A stretch of DNA of 23,879 bases, taken from positions 1 to 23,879 of the forward strand of contig CAMOGC010000005.1 of assembly GCA_946613955.1 (NCBI GenBank), given 5' to 3'. The first letter of the stretch is position 1. Every line of letters starts with the position of its first letter. Positions 7,143 to 14,621 of this stretch are shown here, piece after piece. Below the pieces are notes generated by a model. The model was not told the origin of the DNA and did no database searches. It was given only the letters and a program-made list of their open reading frames with translations. Source of the stretch: an uncultured Clostridia bacterium. GTDB lineage: Bacteria; Bacillota_A; Clostridia; Christensenellales; Aristaeellaceae. The translations under genes and the position numbers were made by a program.

Positions 7143-9713
7143 TTATCCCTTGGCCTCGGCCCAGTTTTTCCCGCTGTGCACCTCCGCCACCAGCGGAACC
7201 TTCAGCTCCATGACGCCCTCCATCGCCTCCCGCAGGAGCGCGGCGGCCTTCTTTTCCTCCTCCGGAGGGCATTCCAGCAGCAGCTCGTCGTGCACCTGCA
7301 GGATCAGACGGCTGCGCATGCCTTCCGCCCGCAGGGCCTGATCGACCCGCACCATCGCCAGCTTGATCATGTCCGCCGCCGTGCCCTGAACCGGGGTGTT
7401 CATGGCCGCCCGCTTTCCGAATTCCCGGACCGGCGCGCTGGAGCTTTTCAGTTCCGGCAGATACCGCCGCCGCCCCATCAGCGTCTCGGCATAGCCCTTC
7501 TCCGCCCCCTCGGAGACGGATTCGTCCATATACCGCTTGACCCCCGGATATTTTCGGAAATACCGGTCAATGAAGGAGGCCGCCTCCTGCCGGCTGACCC
7601 CGGTGTTCCGGCTCAGACCGAAGCCGCTGATGCCGTAAATCAGGCCGAAATTCACCGCCTTGGCCTGGCTTCTCAATTCCGGCGTCACCTCCTCCGGCGG
7701 AACCTCGAAAATCTCGCTGGCCGTCCGGGCGTGCACGTCCTCCCCCTTCCGGAAGGCATCGATCAGCACCGGGTCCCCCGAAAGATGCGCCATCAGCCGC
7801 AGCTCTATCTGGCTGTAGTCCGCGTCCAGCAGCACCCAGCCTTTCCGGGGCAGGAAGGCCTTTCGCAGCTCCCGGCCTTCCTCCGTGCGCACCGGAATGT
7901 TCTGCAGATTCGGCTCCGAGGAGGATAGCCGCCCCGTCGCCGTGGCCACCTGATCGAAGGTGGAATGAATCCGGCCCTCCCCGTCCACCAGCGGCAGCAT
8001 GCCTTCCACGTAGGTGCCGTTGAGCTTGGTCAGCTGCCGGTATCGCAAAAGCGCGTCGATCAGGGCCGGGGCGTAGGGCCGAAGCCCTTCCAGCACCTCC
8101 GCCGAGGTCGAATAACCCCGGGTGGTTTTTTTCCCGTGGGGCAGCCCCAGCTTATCAAAGAGCACCTCTCCCAGCTGCTGGGTGCTGTTCAGGTTGAACT
8201 CCCCCTGTCCGCAGGCGTCGATGACCTCCTTCCGGCGGTCGGCGATCTCCCGGGTATATTTTTTGCCGGCCTCCCGCAGAAAATCGCTGTCCACGGCGAA
8301 ACCCTCCTTTTCCATCCGGAAGAGGGTAAAGCTCAGCGGCATTTCCACCTCCGCCATCAGCTTTTCCATGCCGTCCCGCCTGACCTGCCGCCGCTGCCAG
8401 GCCGCCAGGGAGCAAACAGAAACCGCGTCCTCCTCCCAGTCCGGCGCCAGCGCCTTCAGCCGGTAGCTTTTTTCCTGGGGATTGAGCAGATACGCCCCCA
8501 GCATCGTATCCCATCCGAAGCTTTCCGGCAGGGGCAGGCCCGCCCGGTTCAGCAGATGCAGCAGCCGTTTGCCGTCGTGAACGACGCAGTCCCCCTTGCG
8601 GATTTCGGGCGCCAGCATCCCCAGCACCTCCTCCGGGGCCATGCCGGGCATCAGCAGATCCCCTCCCAGGGAAATCCGGCACCGGACGCCTCCCTCTTTC
8701 GCCAGGAACACCGCCGTTTCCGCCACATACAGGCTCAGGGGACCTTCCCCGGCCGCCTTCAGCCAGGCCGCCAGCTGCTCCGCGCCCGTGATCTCCGCTT
8801 CCTCCCCAAAGGAAAGCCGCTCCGGCCCCGCCGCCTCCTCGGGCGTTTTCTTATTCTCTTCCCCTGCCTCCAGCCTTCGGACGATGGAAAAAAGCTTCAG
8901 CTTTTTCAGGGCGGGAATGCCCTTTTCCCATTTCGGCAGCGCGCAGGCCTCCAGGCTGAACGCGATCGGGGCATCCCGGCGGATGGTGGCCAGCTCCCTG
9001 CAGAAGCGGGCCTGGTCCGCGCCCGCCGCAAGCTTTTCCCCGAGCTTTCCCTTGATCTCCCCCGCGTGCGCCAGGATTTCCTCCAGGCTGCCATACTGCT
9101 GCAGCAGCTTGACCGCCGTCTTATCCCCCACGCCCGCGACGCCCGGAATATGATCGCTTGCGTCCCCCGCCAGCCCCTTCCAGTCGGGCACCTGGGCGGG
9201 GGTAAAGCCGAATTCCTCATAGACCTTCGGCGGATCGAAGCGGATCGTCTCGCTGATGCCCTTGCGGGTAAACATCATTTCCGTCCCGTCCCCCACCAGC
9301 TGCAGCGCGTCCCGGTCCCCCGTCAGCAGCAGCGGAGATGCGCCGGCGGCCGCGCCTCGCTTCGACAGGGTGCCCATCAGATCGTCCGCCTCCCATCCCT
9401 GAAGGGAAAACCGGCGGATTCCCATCTCGTCCAGCAGGCTCCTGACGGTGTCAAACTGCTGCTGCAGCTCCGGCGGCGTCGGGCTGCGGCCGGCCTTGTA
9501 ATCCGCGTATACCGTATGGCGGAAGGTCGGCCCGTGTTCATCAAAGCAGACGGCCAGATACTGGACGTTTTCCTCCCTGATGACCTTGATCAGCATATTC
9601 AGAAATCCGTAAACCGCGTTGGTGTAAACCCCGTCCGCGTCCATCAGAGGCAGCGCGTGAAACGCCCGGTGCATCAGGCTGTTCCCGTCCACGATCAGAA
9701 ATGTATCCTTCAT
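7143..9713 (-). CDS. polA: DNA polymerase I
   Basis: An 856-residue family A polymerase of normal length. Residues 1 to about 290 form the 5'-3' exonuclease (FLIVDGNSLMHRAFHALP; AVCFDEHGPTFRH; LQGWEADDLMGTLS; LLTGDRDALQL; GVAGVGDKTAVKLL). The middle domain keeps the proofreading-exonuclease fold but not its metal ligands: the expected DxE is YVAET and the second-motif Asp is missing, as in Bacillus PolA. The polymerase domain has motif A DADYSQIELRL (about residue 629), motif B RSQAKAVNFGLIYG (about 680) and motif C LQVHDELLLE (about 805). It repairs gaps and removes Okazaki primers. ATG at 9713 has a GGGAGCGG site. It is divergent from rimO with its own promoter. Confidence 0.97.
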   Translation of the reverse strand: MKDTFLIVDGNSLMHRAFHALPLMDADGVYTNAVYGFLNMLIKVIREENVQYLAVCFDEHGPTFRHTVYADYKAGRSPTPPELQQQFDTVRSLLDEMGIRRFSLQGWEADDLMGTLSKRGAAAGASPLLLTGDRDALQLVGDGTEMMFTRKGISETIRFDPPKVYEEFGFTPAQVPDWKGLAGDASDHIPGVAGVGDKTAVKLLQQYGSLEEILAHAGEIKGKLGEKLAAGADQARFCRELATIRRDAPIAFSLEACALPKWEKGIPALKKLKLFSIVRRLEAGEENKKTPEEAAGPERLSFGEEAEITGAEQLAAWLKAAGEGPLSLYVAETAVFLAKEGGVRCRISLGGDLLMPGMAPEEVLGMLAPEIRKGDCVVHDGKRLLHLLNRAGLPLPESFGWDTMLGAYLLNPQEKSYRLKALAPDWEEDAVSVCSLAAWQRRQVRRDGMEKLMAEVEMPLSFTLFRMEKEGFAVDSDFLREAGKKYTREIADRRKEVIDACGQGEFNLNSTQQLGEVLFDKLGLPHGKKTTRGYSTSAEVLEGLRPYAPALIDALLRYRQLTKLNGTYVEGMLPLVDGEGRIHSTFDQVATATGRLSSSEPNLQNIPVRTEEGRELRKAFLPRKGWVLLDADYSQIELRLMAHLSGDPVLIDAFRKGEDVHARTASEIFEVPPEEVTPELRSQAKAVNFGLIYGISGFGLSRNTGVSRQEAASFIDRYFRKYPGVKRYMDESVSEGAEKGYAETLMGRRRYLPELKSSSAPVREFGKRAAMNTPVQGTAADMIKLAMVRVDQALRAEGMRSRLILQVHDELLLECPPEEEKKAAALLREAMEGVMELKVPLVAEVHSGKNWAEAKG

Positions 9714-9832
9714 TTTTCCGCTCCCGTCATGTTCTTCAATTCTATCTCCCCGCGCCCCGCCGCCGGCCCTTATTCTCCCCGGCCTTCCGGCCGCTATTTC
9801 CTTCCGCCGCGGTTTTCCGGCGCTTCCGCTTC

Positions 9833-9861
9833 ATTATAGTTTTTTCTTTCCCCGCTGTCCA
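9833..9861 (-). promoter_or_regulatory. Sigma-A promoter of polA
   Basis: On the minus strand, -35 TGGACA (9856-9861), 17-base spacer, perfect -10 TATAAT (9833-9838). The start near 9826 gives a leader of about 110 bases. It is back-to-back with the rimO promoter, with only three bases between the two -35 elements. Confidence 0.7.
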
Positions 9862-9864
9862 ATC

Positions 9865-9893
9865 TTTTCAAAGCGTTCTTTTCATGCTATACT
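9865..9893 (+). promoter_or_regulatory. Sigma-A promoter of the rimO-pgsA unit
   Basis: On the plus strand, -35 TTTTCA (9865-9870), 17-base spacer, -10 TATACT (9888-9893). Transcription near 9900 leaves about 20 bases before the leader ORF at 9920. Confidence 0.65.
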
Positions 9894-9919
9894 GCTTTAC
9901 ATCGAGAAGGAGACCGGAG

Positions 9920-9985
9920 ATGTTTCCCTCAAAGCGGGGAAATATCATAAACCTTTATCCGATGGCCGCATCCCTGCAACAGTAA
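9920..9985 (+). CDS. Putative 21-residue leader peptide upstream of rimO
   Basis: An ATG at 9920 follows an AAGGAG site (9907-9912) at the optimal 7-base distance and opens 21 codons (MFPSKRGNIINL, then YPMAASLQQ) ending in TAA at 9983-9985. That TAA overlaps the start of the rimO Shine-Dalgarno AAGGAGG, so terminating ribosomes would cover the rimO initiation region. The start codon lies in the 5' arm of a 10-bp stem (9919-9928 with 9937-9946, one G-U). It is in a different frame from rimO. No run of regulatory codons is evident. It could be a coupling or leader ORF, or a chance short frame; only its position and ribosome site support it. Confidence 0.45.
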   Translation: MFPSKRGNIINLYPMAASLQQ

Positions 9986-9998
9986 GGAGGAAGAAACA

Positions 9999-11315
9999 AT
10001 GCCCTTGACCGTCGGCGCCGTTTCCCTTGGCTGCAACAAGAACCGCGTGGACACCGAAAGTGCCCTGGGGCTCCTGCGGGATCACGGATATCGGATCACG
10101 GGGGATCCCTCCCGGGCGGATATCATTCTGGTCAATACCTGCGGCTTCATCGGTCCCGCCAAGGAAGAATCCATCAATACGATTCTCGAAATGGCTGAAT
10201 ACAAAAAAACCGGCCGATGCCGCCTGCTGGTGGTTTCCGGCTGCCTGGCCCAGCGCTACGAAGAAGAGCTGCTGAAGGAGCTTCCGGAAATTGATCTGCT
10301 GCTGGGCGTGAATCAGTACGCCTCCCTTCCGGCCAGCATTGAAAAAGCTCTCTCCGGCGAAAGGGTTCATTCCTGCGCCGATGATTTGAGCTATTTTGAA
10401 CAATCCCGGGTTTTGACAACGCCCGCCTGGTCCGCCTATATCCGGATCGGCGAAGGCTGCTCCAACCGCTGCACCTTCTGCGCGATTCCCCTGATCCGGG
10501 GGCCCTACCGCAGCCGCGGCCGGGAAGCCATCCTGAATGAAATCCGCTCCCTGGCGGAAGGCGGCGTCCGCGAGCATATTCTGATTGCCCAGGACACCAC
10601 CCGGTGGGGAACGGACCGGGGCGGACATACGCTTCTTCCCTCCCTCATGCGGGAGGCCGCCGCCATTCCCGGGGTGGAATGGCTCCGGGTGCTCTATTGC
10701 TATCCGGATGAAACCAGCGAGGAGCTGCTCGATCTTCTGGCGGGAACGCCTAATATCTGCCCCTATCTGGATATCCCGATTCAGCATATTTCTTCCGATA
10801 TTCTCAAGCGCATGCACCGCCTCGGGACCCGGGAGGATATTCTCCGGTGCGTCCGGGGCGCCCGGGCCCGGCATCTGACCCTTCGGACAACCCTGATCGT
10901 GGGCTTTCCCGGCGAAACGGAAGAGCAGTTTCAGGAGCTGCTGGATTTCGTAAAGGAAGCGGAGTTCGACCGGCTGGGCGCCTTTGCCTATTCTCCGGAG
11001 GAAGGAACCCCCGCCGCCCGCATGAAGGACCAGATTCCCGAGGAGGTTAAACAGGATCGGCTGGATCGGCTGATGACGCTGCAAAAGGGCATCTCCCTTC
11101 GCCGCAACCTGGCCCGGCTCGGAGAGGTGGAAAAGGTGCTGGTGACCGACGTGGGCGACGACGGGCTCTGCCTGGGCCGCAGCCGCCTGGAGGCTCCGGA
11201 AACCGACGGGGAAATCGTCTTTTCTCACGGCGGAACCCCCCCGAAGGCCGGGTCCTTCGTTCAGGTCCGCCTCACCCACGCCGAACCGTATGATCTGATA
11301 GGAGAAATGGTATGA
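9999..11315 (+). CDS. rimO: Ribosomal protein S12 methylthiotransferase RimO
   Basis: A 438-residue radical SAM methylthiotransferase that modifies an aspartate of ribosomal protein S12 (beta-methylthiolation). The N-terminal UPF0004 domain carries three iron-sulfur cysteines, C12 (SLGCNKN), C48 (VNTCGF) and C82 (VSGCLAQRY). The radical SAM core has CSNRCTFC at C154, C158 and C161 within YIRIGEGCSNRCTFCAIP, and the RimO-typical FAYSPEEGTPA. A TRAM-like domain ends the protein at about 370-438. The pattern distinguishes it from MiaB, which has different flanking residues. AAGGAGG lies 8 bases before the ATG. Its stop overlaps the pgsA start (ATGA), so the two are co-translated, an arrangement common in Firmicutes. 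Confidence 0.95.
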   Translation: MPLTVGAVSLGCNKNRVDTESALGLLRDHGYRITGDPSRADIILVNTCGFIGPAKEESINTILEMAEYKKTGRCRLLVVSGCLAQRYEEELLKELPEIDLLLGVNQYASLPASIEKALSGERVHSCADDLSYFEQSRVLTTPAWSAYIRIGEGCSNRCTFCAIPLIRGPYRSRGREAILNEIRSLAEGGVREHILIAQDTTRWGTDRGGHTLLPSLMREAAAIPGVEWLRVLYCYPDETSEELLDLLAGTPNICPYLDIPIQHISSDILKRMHRLGTREDILRCVRGARARHLTLRTTLIVGFPGETEEQFQELLDFVKEAEFDRLGAFAYSPEEGTPAARMKDQIPEEVKQDRLDRLMTLQKGISLRRNLARLGEVEKVLVTDVGDDGLCLGRSRLEAPETDGEIVFSHGGTPPKAGSFVQVRLTHAEPYDLIGEMV

Positions 11316-11839
11316 ACTGGCCCAATCGTCTCAGTATTCTCCGGGTGCTGTGCGTCCCGGTCATTGTGGCTCTGATGTATGCCCAGGCGCCCTGGTGCGC
11401 CTGGGCCGCCATGGGCGTTTTTGCCCTGGCTTCCTTTACGGATTTTCTCGACGGACACCTGGCCCGGAAAAATCAGTGGATTACCGATTTCGGTAAATTC
11501 ATCGATCCCGTCGCGGACAAGCTCCTGGTGCTTTCCACGATGATCATGCTGGTGCATCAGCAGCTGCTTCCCGCCTGGCTGGTCATTCTGGTGCTGGCCC
11601 GGGAGCTCAGCGTCGACGGGCTTCGCCTCGTGGCCATGACCAAAGGTCAAGTCATCGCCGCCGGTCCCCTGGGAAAAATCAAAACCTTCAGCCAGATGAT
11701 CCTGATTCTGGTTCTGATGGGTGTTCGTCGGCCTGCCTTTTCCTTCTGGCCCGGCACGGTGATGGCCCTTTGGGTCGCCGGGATTACCCTTTTCAGCGGT
11801 ATCGACTATTTCCGTCGGAATTATACCGTATTGAAATGA
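11312..11839 (+). CDS. pgsA: CDP-diacylglycerol-glycerol-3-phosphate 3-phosphatidyltransferase
   Basis: A 175-residue integral membrane enzyme that makes phosphatidylglycerol phosphate from CDP-diacylglycerol and glycerol 3-phosphate. The CDP-alcohol phosphotransferase motif is complete: D47-G48-x2-A51-R52-x8-G61-x3-D65-x3-D69, preceded by the N-terminal WPNRLSILRVLCVPV. Several hydrophobic helices flank it. Length is typical. It overlaps rimO by four bases (ATGA). In many Clostridia rimO-pgsA is followed by cinA-recA; here it is followed by a terminator-like hairpin and then the origin. Confidence 0.94.
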   Translation: MNWPNRLSILRVLCVPVIVALMYAQAPWCAWAAMGVFALASFTDFLDGHLARKNQWITDFGKFIDPVADKLLVLSTMIMLVHQQLLPAWLVILVLARELSVDGLRLVAMTKGQVIAAGPLGKIKTFSQMILILVLMGVRRPAFSFWPGTVMALWVAGITLFSGIDYFRRNYTVLK

Positions 11840-11841
11840 TC

Positions 11842-12145
11842 GTTTTCCACCGATTTTTTTCCACAGGCTGTGAATTCCGATGAACACTGGGGAAAAAATG
11901 AGAACAACTGTTTCAATTGATGACGGACGCTTTTTATTTCAGAAATCCTTCTGAAATATATTTTTCGGGGCGGCAGGAATTCCGGGTTTGAAAATGGAAT
12001 TTTCCCAGGAAGCTGTTGAAAACCTGGAAACATTTCCACAGGTTTATCCCCCGGCGAATTCCTTGAGAAATAAGACCATTTCCCCGTTTTCCACCGTTTC
12101 CACAGCCCCTACGATTACTACGATCTATATATTTATTTTATTATT
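11842..12145. other. oriC: Chromosomal replication origin oriC with basal unwinding region
   Basis: The 349-base gap between pgsA and dnaN holds DnaA-box-like 9-mers TTTTCCACA (11857-11865), ATTTCCACA (12032-12040), TTTTCCACC (12087-12095) and directly abutting GTTTCCACA (12096-12104). These are followed by GCCCC, then triplets TAC-GAT-TAC-TAC-GAT (12110-12124), then 20 bases with no G or C (12126-12145). Box, GC spacer, DnaA-trios and AT-rich unwinding element in this order match the basal unwinding system known from Bacillus subtilis oriC. It lies directly upstream of dnaN-recF. None of these boxes is the perfect TTATCCACA. dnaA is not adjacent. The assignment is strong by architecture, but strand-opening has not been tested. 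Confidence 0.85.
11935..11965 (+). terminator. Possible terminator after pgsA
   Basis: TATTTCAGAA (11935-11944) pairs perfectly with TTCTGAAATA (11949-11958) around an ATCC loop, followed by TATTTTTC. The stem is AT-rich, so it may be a weak terminator. It lies inside the origin region, where it would shield the DnaA boxes downstream from rimO-pgsA transcription. Confidence 0.5.
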
Positions 12146-12188
12146 GTCTCCGGGGTTTCCCCGGCCAAAGGAAGGACGAACAGACAGC

Positions 12189-13304
12189 ATGATTTTCTCC
12201 ATGGATAACCAGGATCTTCTGGAAGGTATGAATACCGTTACCCGCGCGCTTTCCCCCCGTCCGGCCAAGCAAATTCTGGACGGCGTTCTGATCGTGGCGG
12301 AAGAAAACAGAATATGCCTGACCTGCTCCGACGGCGCGTTTTCCATCGAGTATACCAACGCGGCGGATGTGCGGGAGGAAGGTCAGGCGGTTTTGCCCGG
12401 CCGGCTGCTGGCCGAGATGGTTCGGAAGCTCCCGGGCGGAACGGTGACCATTTCCGTTCAGAATAACCGCCAGGCGCTCATCCGCTGCCAGAAAACCCGC
12501 AGCACGCTTTCCGTGATGAGCGCGGCGGAATATCCGGAAAGTGCCCCGGTGAAAAATGGGATTTCCGTCAAGATTCCGCAGAAAAAGCTGAAGGACATGA
12601 TCAGCCATGTGGTTTTTGCCATCGCGACCGATGAAAGCCGTCAGATCCTGACCGGCAGCCTCCTGGAGGTCAGCCGGAACGAGGCGAGATTTGTCGCCCT
12701 GGACGGTTTCCGTCTGGCGATTCAGAAGCTCTTTCAGCCCTTCGACCTGCCGGAGGGAAAGGACGTCTGCAAGGCCGTGATTCCCGGCAAGGTCCTGACC
12801 GAAATGGCCCGTATTCTGCCGGACGATGATGCCTTCTGTTCCATGTTGCTGGATCAGGGAAGGATGCAGTGCGTCTTTGGCAATATCCGGATGTCGACCG
12901 TGCTTCTTGCGGGAGAATATATCGATTACCGGCGAATTCTGCCGACGGATTATAAAACGGAAGCAAGGGCCAACCGCCTGTCCGTTCAGGACGCGATCGA
13001 TCGCGCCAGTCTGATGGCCAGGGAAGGAAAAAACAATCTGATCCGTCTGAATTTCCGGAAAGGGGTTCTCCGGATTTCCTCCAATTCCGAACTGGGCGAC
13101 GTGGAGGAAGAGGTGGAGGCGGACCTGGTCGGCGAAGACGTGGACATCGCCTTTAACGCCAAGTATCTGATCGATGTGATTCGCAACGTATCCGAGGAAG
13201 AACTGCGGATGAAGTTCAATTCGAACGTGAGCCCCTGTATCGTGACGCCGATGAACGGGGATGATTTCCTCTATCTGATTCTGCCGGTTCGTGTTTTCCA
13301 GTAA
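12189..13304 (+). CDS. dnaN: DNA polymerase III sliding clamp, beta subunit
   Basis: A 371-residue sliding clamp of normal length with the three repeated clamp folds (about 1-125, 126-245, 246-371). It shows the conserved pattern RPAKQILDGVLIVAEENRICLTCSD near the N-terminus, LTGSLLEVSRNEARFVALDGFRLAI in the centre, and the C-terminal PCIVTPMNGDDFLYLILPVR that forms the partner-binding pocket. It tethers the replicative polymerase to DNA. The ATG at 12189 fits the family N-terminus (MIFSMDNQDLLEG). The nearest Shine-Dalgarno, AAGGAAGG, is about 13 bases upstream, farther than ideal. The open frame continues upstream through the origin but is not coding. It is the first gene right of oriC. Confidence 0.96.
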   Translation: MIFSMDNQDLLEGMNTVTRALSPRPAKQILDGVLIVAEENRICLTCSDGAFSIEYTNAADVREEGQAVLPGRLLAEMVRKLPGGTVTISVQNNRQALIRCQKTRSTLSVMSAAEYPESAPVKNGISVKIPQKKLKDMISHVVFAIATDESRQILTGSLLEVSRNEARFVALDGFRLAIQKLFQPFDLPEGKDVCKAVIPGKVLTEMARILPDDDAFCSMLLDQGRMQCVFGNIRMSTVLLAGEYIDYRRILPTDYKTEARANRLSVQDAIDRASLMAREGKNNLIRLNFRKGVLRISSNSELGDVEEEVEADLVGEDVDIAFNAKYLIDVIRNVSEEELRMKFNSNVSPCIVTPMNGDDFLYLILPVRVFQ

Positions 13305-13326
13305 TGCTGCGGATACTGTCTGTTTT

Positions 13327-13359
13327 AAGCGGCGCGGCCTTTTTGCCGCGCTGCTTTTT
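13327..13359 (+). terminator. Intrinsic terminator or attenuator between dnaN and recF
   Basis: GCGGCGCGGC (13329-13338) pairs with GCCGCGCTGC (13345-13354) with one G-U, flanked by A and T pairs and followed by TTTTT. It starts about 20 bases after the dnaN stop and ends 15 bases before recF, so recF is either read through at reduced level or has a promoter I could not identify. Confidence 0.8.
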
Positions 13360-13373
13360 CTACGAGGGGATGA

Positions 13374-14543
13374 ATGATGATTATCGAGAAGATTGAGCTG
13401 TCCCAATTCAGAAATTATGATCATCTCTCTCTTTCGCCTCATGAGGGCATTAATATCTTTTTCGGAAAAAACGGGTCCGGTAAAACCAATCTGCTGGAAG
13501 CGATTCATTATTGCGCCCTGGGACGGAGCCATCGCATTACCCAGGATCTGAACGCCGTTCGCCTGGGCCAGGAGGGCGCCTCCTGTTCCGTTCGGGTGAA
13601 GGGGAAACTTTCCCGAAACGATATCAGCGTTCGTCTTCGAAAAGGGGAAGCGTCGGTCAAATCCGTCTGGATTGACCAGAAAAAGGCAAAGCGGCTGTCG
13701 GAAATGATGGGTTGTCTTCGCTGCGTGATTTTTTCCCCGGAGGATCTGGAGCTGATCAAGGAGGGCCCCGCGGTTCGGCGCCGTTTTCTCGATATGATGA
13801 TCAGCCAGCTGAGCCGTCCCTATTTCATCGCGCTTCAGCAGTATCGCCTGGCCATGGAACAGCGCAACGCGATTTTGCGGGAATGCCGTCTTTCCGGTTC
13901 CGGCATTCCGGCGATGATTGAGGATTTCGAGCGCATGATGGCGGAAAACGCGGAGCAGATTCTCCTTCAGCGGATTCATTATGTGGCGCTTCTGGAAAAG
14001 GAAGCTCTCGATATTTACCGAAAGATCAGCGGCCGGGAGGAGGAAAGCTTTCTGATGCTGTATCACGGGTTTCTCAAAAATCCCGAGCAGCCCTTTGAAA
14101 GTTATCTTGGCATACTCCGTGACAGCCGGGAGGAAGATCTTCGGCAGGGGCTTTCCTCCTGCGGTCCGCATCGGGACGATCTGATGCTTTCCCTGAATAA
14201 AAAATCCATGAAACAATTTGCCTCCCAGGGACAAATCCGTACGGCCGCCCTGAGCATGAAGCTGGCGCAGATGCGGGTCCTCGCGGCCATGGGCGGGGAT
14301 ACGCCCATTCTGCTGCTGGACGATGTGATGAGCGAGCTCGATTTTCAGAGGCGTATTAATTTAATGAAGGAAATAGGTTCCGCCCAGACTTTTATTACCT
14401 GTTCGGATGAGGGGGACTTCGCCGAACACCCGGATCATCGAACCTATTTTGTCTATACCGATTCCGGACTGGCCCGGCTCGAGGAGCGCAGTCCGGGGCT
14501 GGCGGTTCCTTCCCCTGTTCTTGGAGAGCCCGATTTTTCATGA
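13374..14543 (+). CDS. recF: DNA replication and repair protein RecF
   Basis: A 389-residue SMC-like ATPase that helps load RecA at single-strand gaps. The N-terminus IIEKIELSQFRNYDHLSL is typical. Walker A is GKNGSGKT (residues 31-38), followed by LLEAIHYCALGRSHR; the ABC signature region is SSCGPHRDDLML (about 262-273); Walker B is PILLLDDVMSELD (about 311-323). Length is slightly above the usual 360-375 owing to a C-terminal tail. Two in-frame ATGs (13374, 13377) exist; GAGGGG at 13364-13369 is better spaced for the second. It sits second after dnaN, as in most Bacillota origins, and 78 bases before addA; that gap holds a parS site. Confidence 0.95.
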   Translation: MMIIEKIELSQFRNYDHLSLSPHEGINIFFGKNGSGKTNLLEAIHYCALGRSHRITQDLNAVRLGQEGASCSVRVKGKLSRNDISVRLRKGEASVKSVWIDQKKAKRLSEMMGCLRCVIFSPEDLELIKEGPAVRRRFLDMMISQLSRPYFIALQQYRLAMEQRNAILRECRLSGSGIPAMIEDFERMMAENAEQILLQRIHYVALLEKEALDIYRKISGREEESFLMLYHGFLKNPEQPFESYLGILRDSREEDLRQGLSSCGPHRDDLMLSLNKKSMKQFASQGQIRTAALSMKLAQMRVLAAMGGDTPILLLDDVMSELDFQRRINLMKEIGSAQTFITCSDEGDFAEHPDHRTYFVYTDSGLARLEERSPGLAVPSPVLGEPDFS

Positions 14544-14585
14544 GGGACTTCGTTTCCGCTCTCTTCATCGTTTTCGACAACAAAT

Positions 14586-14601
14586 TGTTTCACGTGAAAC
14601 A
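14586..14601. other. parS: parS centromere site 1
   Basis: The 16-bp palindrome TGTTTCACGTGAAACA is a perfect match to the parS consensus bound by ParB/Spo0J. It lies in the 78-base recF-addA gap. ParB loaded here spreads along the origin region and recruits SMC and ParA. Two perfect copies within 760 bases make chance implausible. Confidence 0.95.
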
Positions 14602-14621
14602 TTTTCCGAGGAGGTGTATTT

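Noticed and set aside
11909..11924. TGTTTCAATTGATGAC as a parS relic near the origin
   Set aside because: Six mismatches including the central CACGTG; only one half-site agrees.
11988..12188. Upstream extension of the dnaN frame through the origin
   Set aside because: It would translate DnaA boxes and the AT-rich element; the sliding-clamp N-terminus fits the ATG at 12189.
12141..14234. Minus-strand open frame of 697 codons opposite dnaN and recF
   Set aside because: Antisense to two unmistakable genes and without family motifs or a ribosome binding site.
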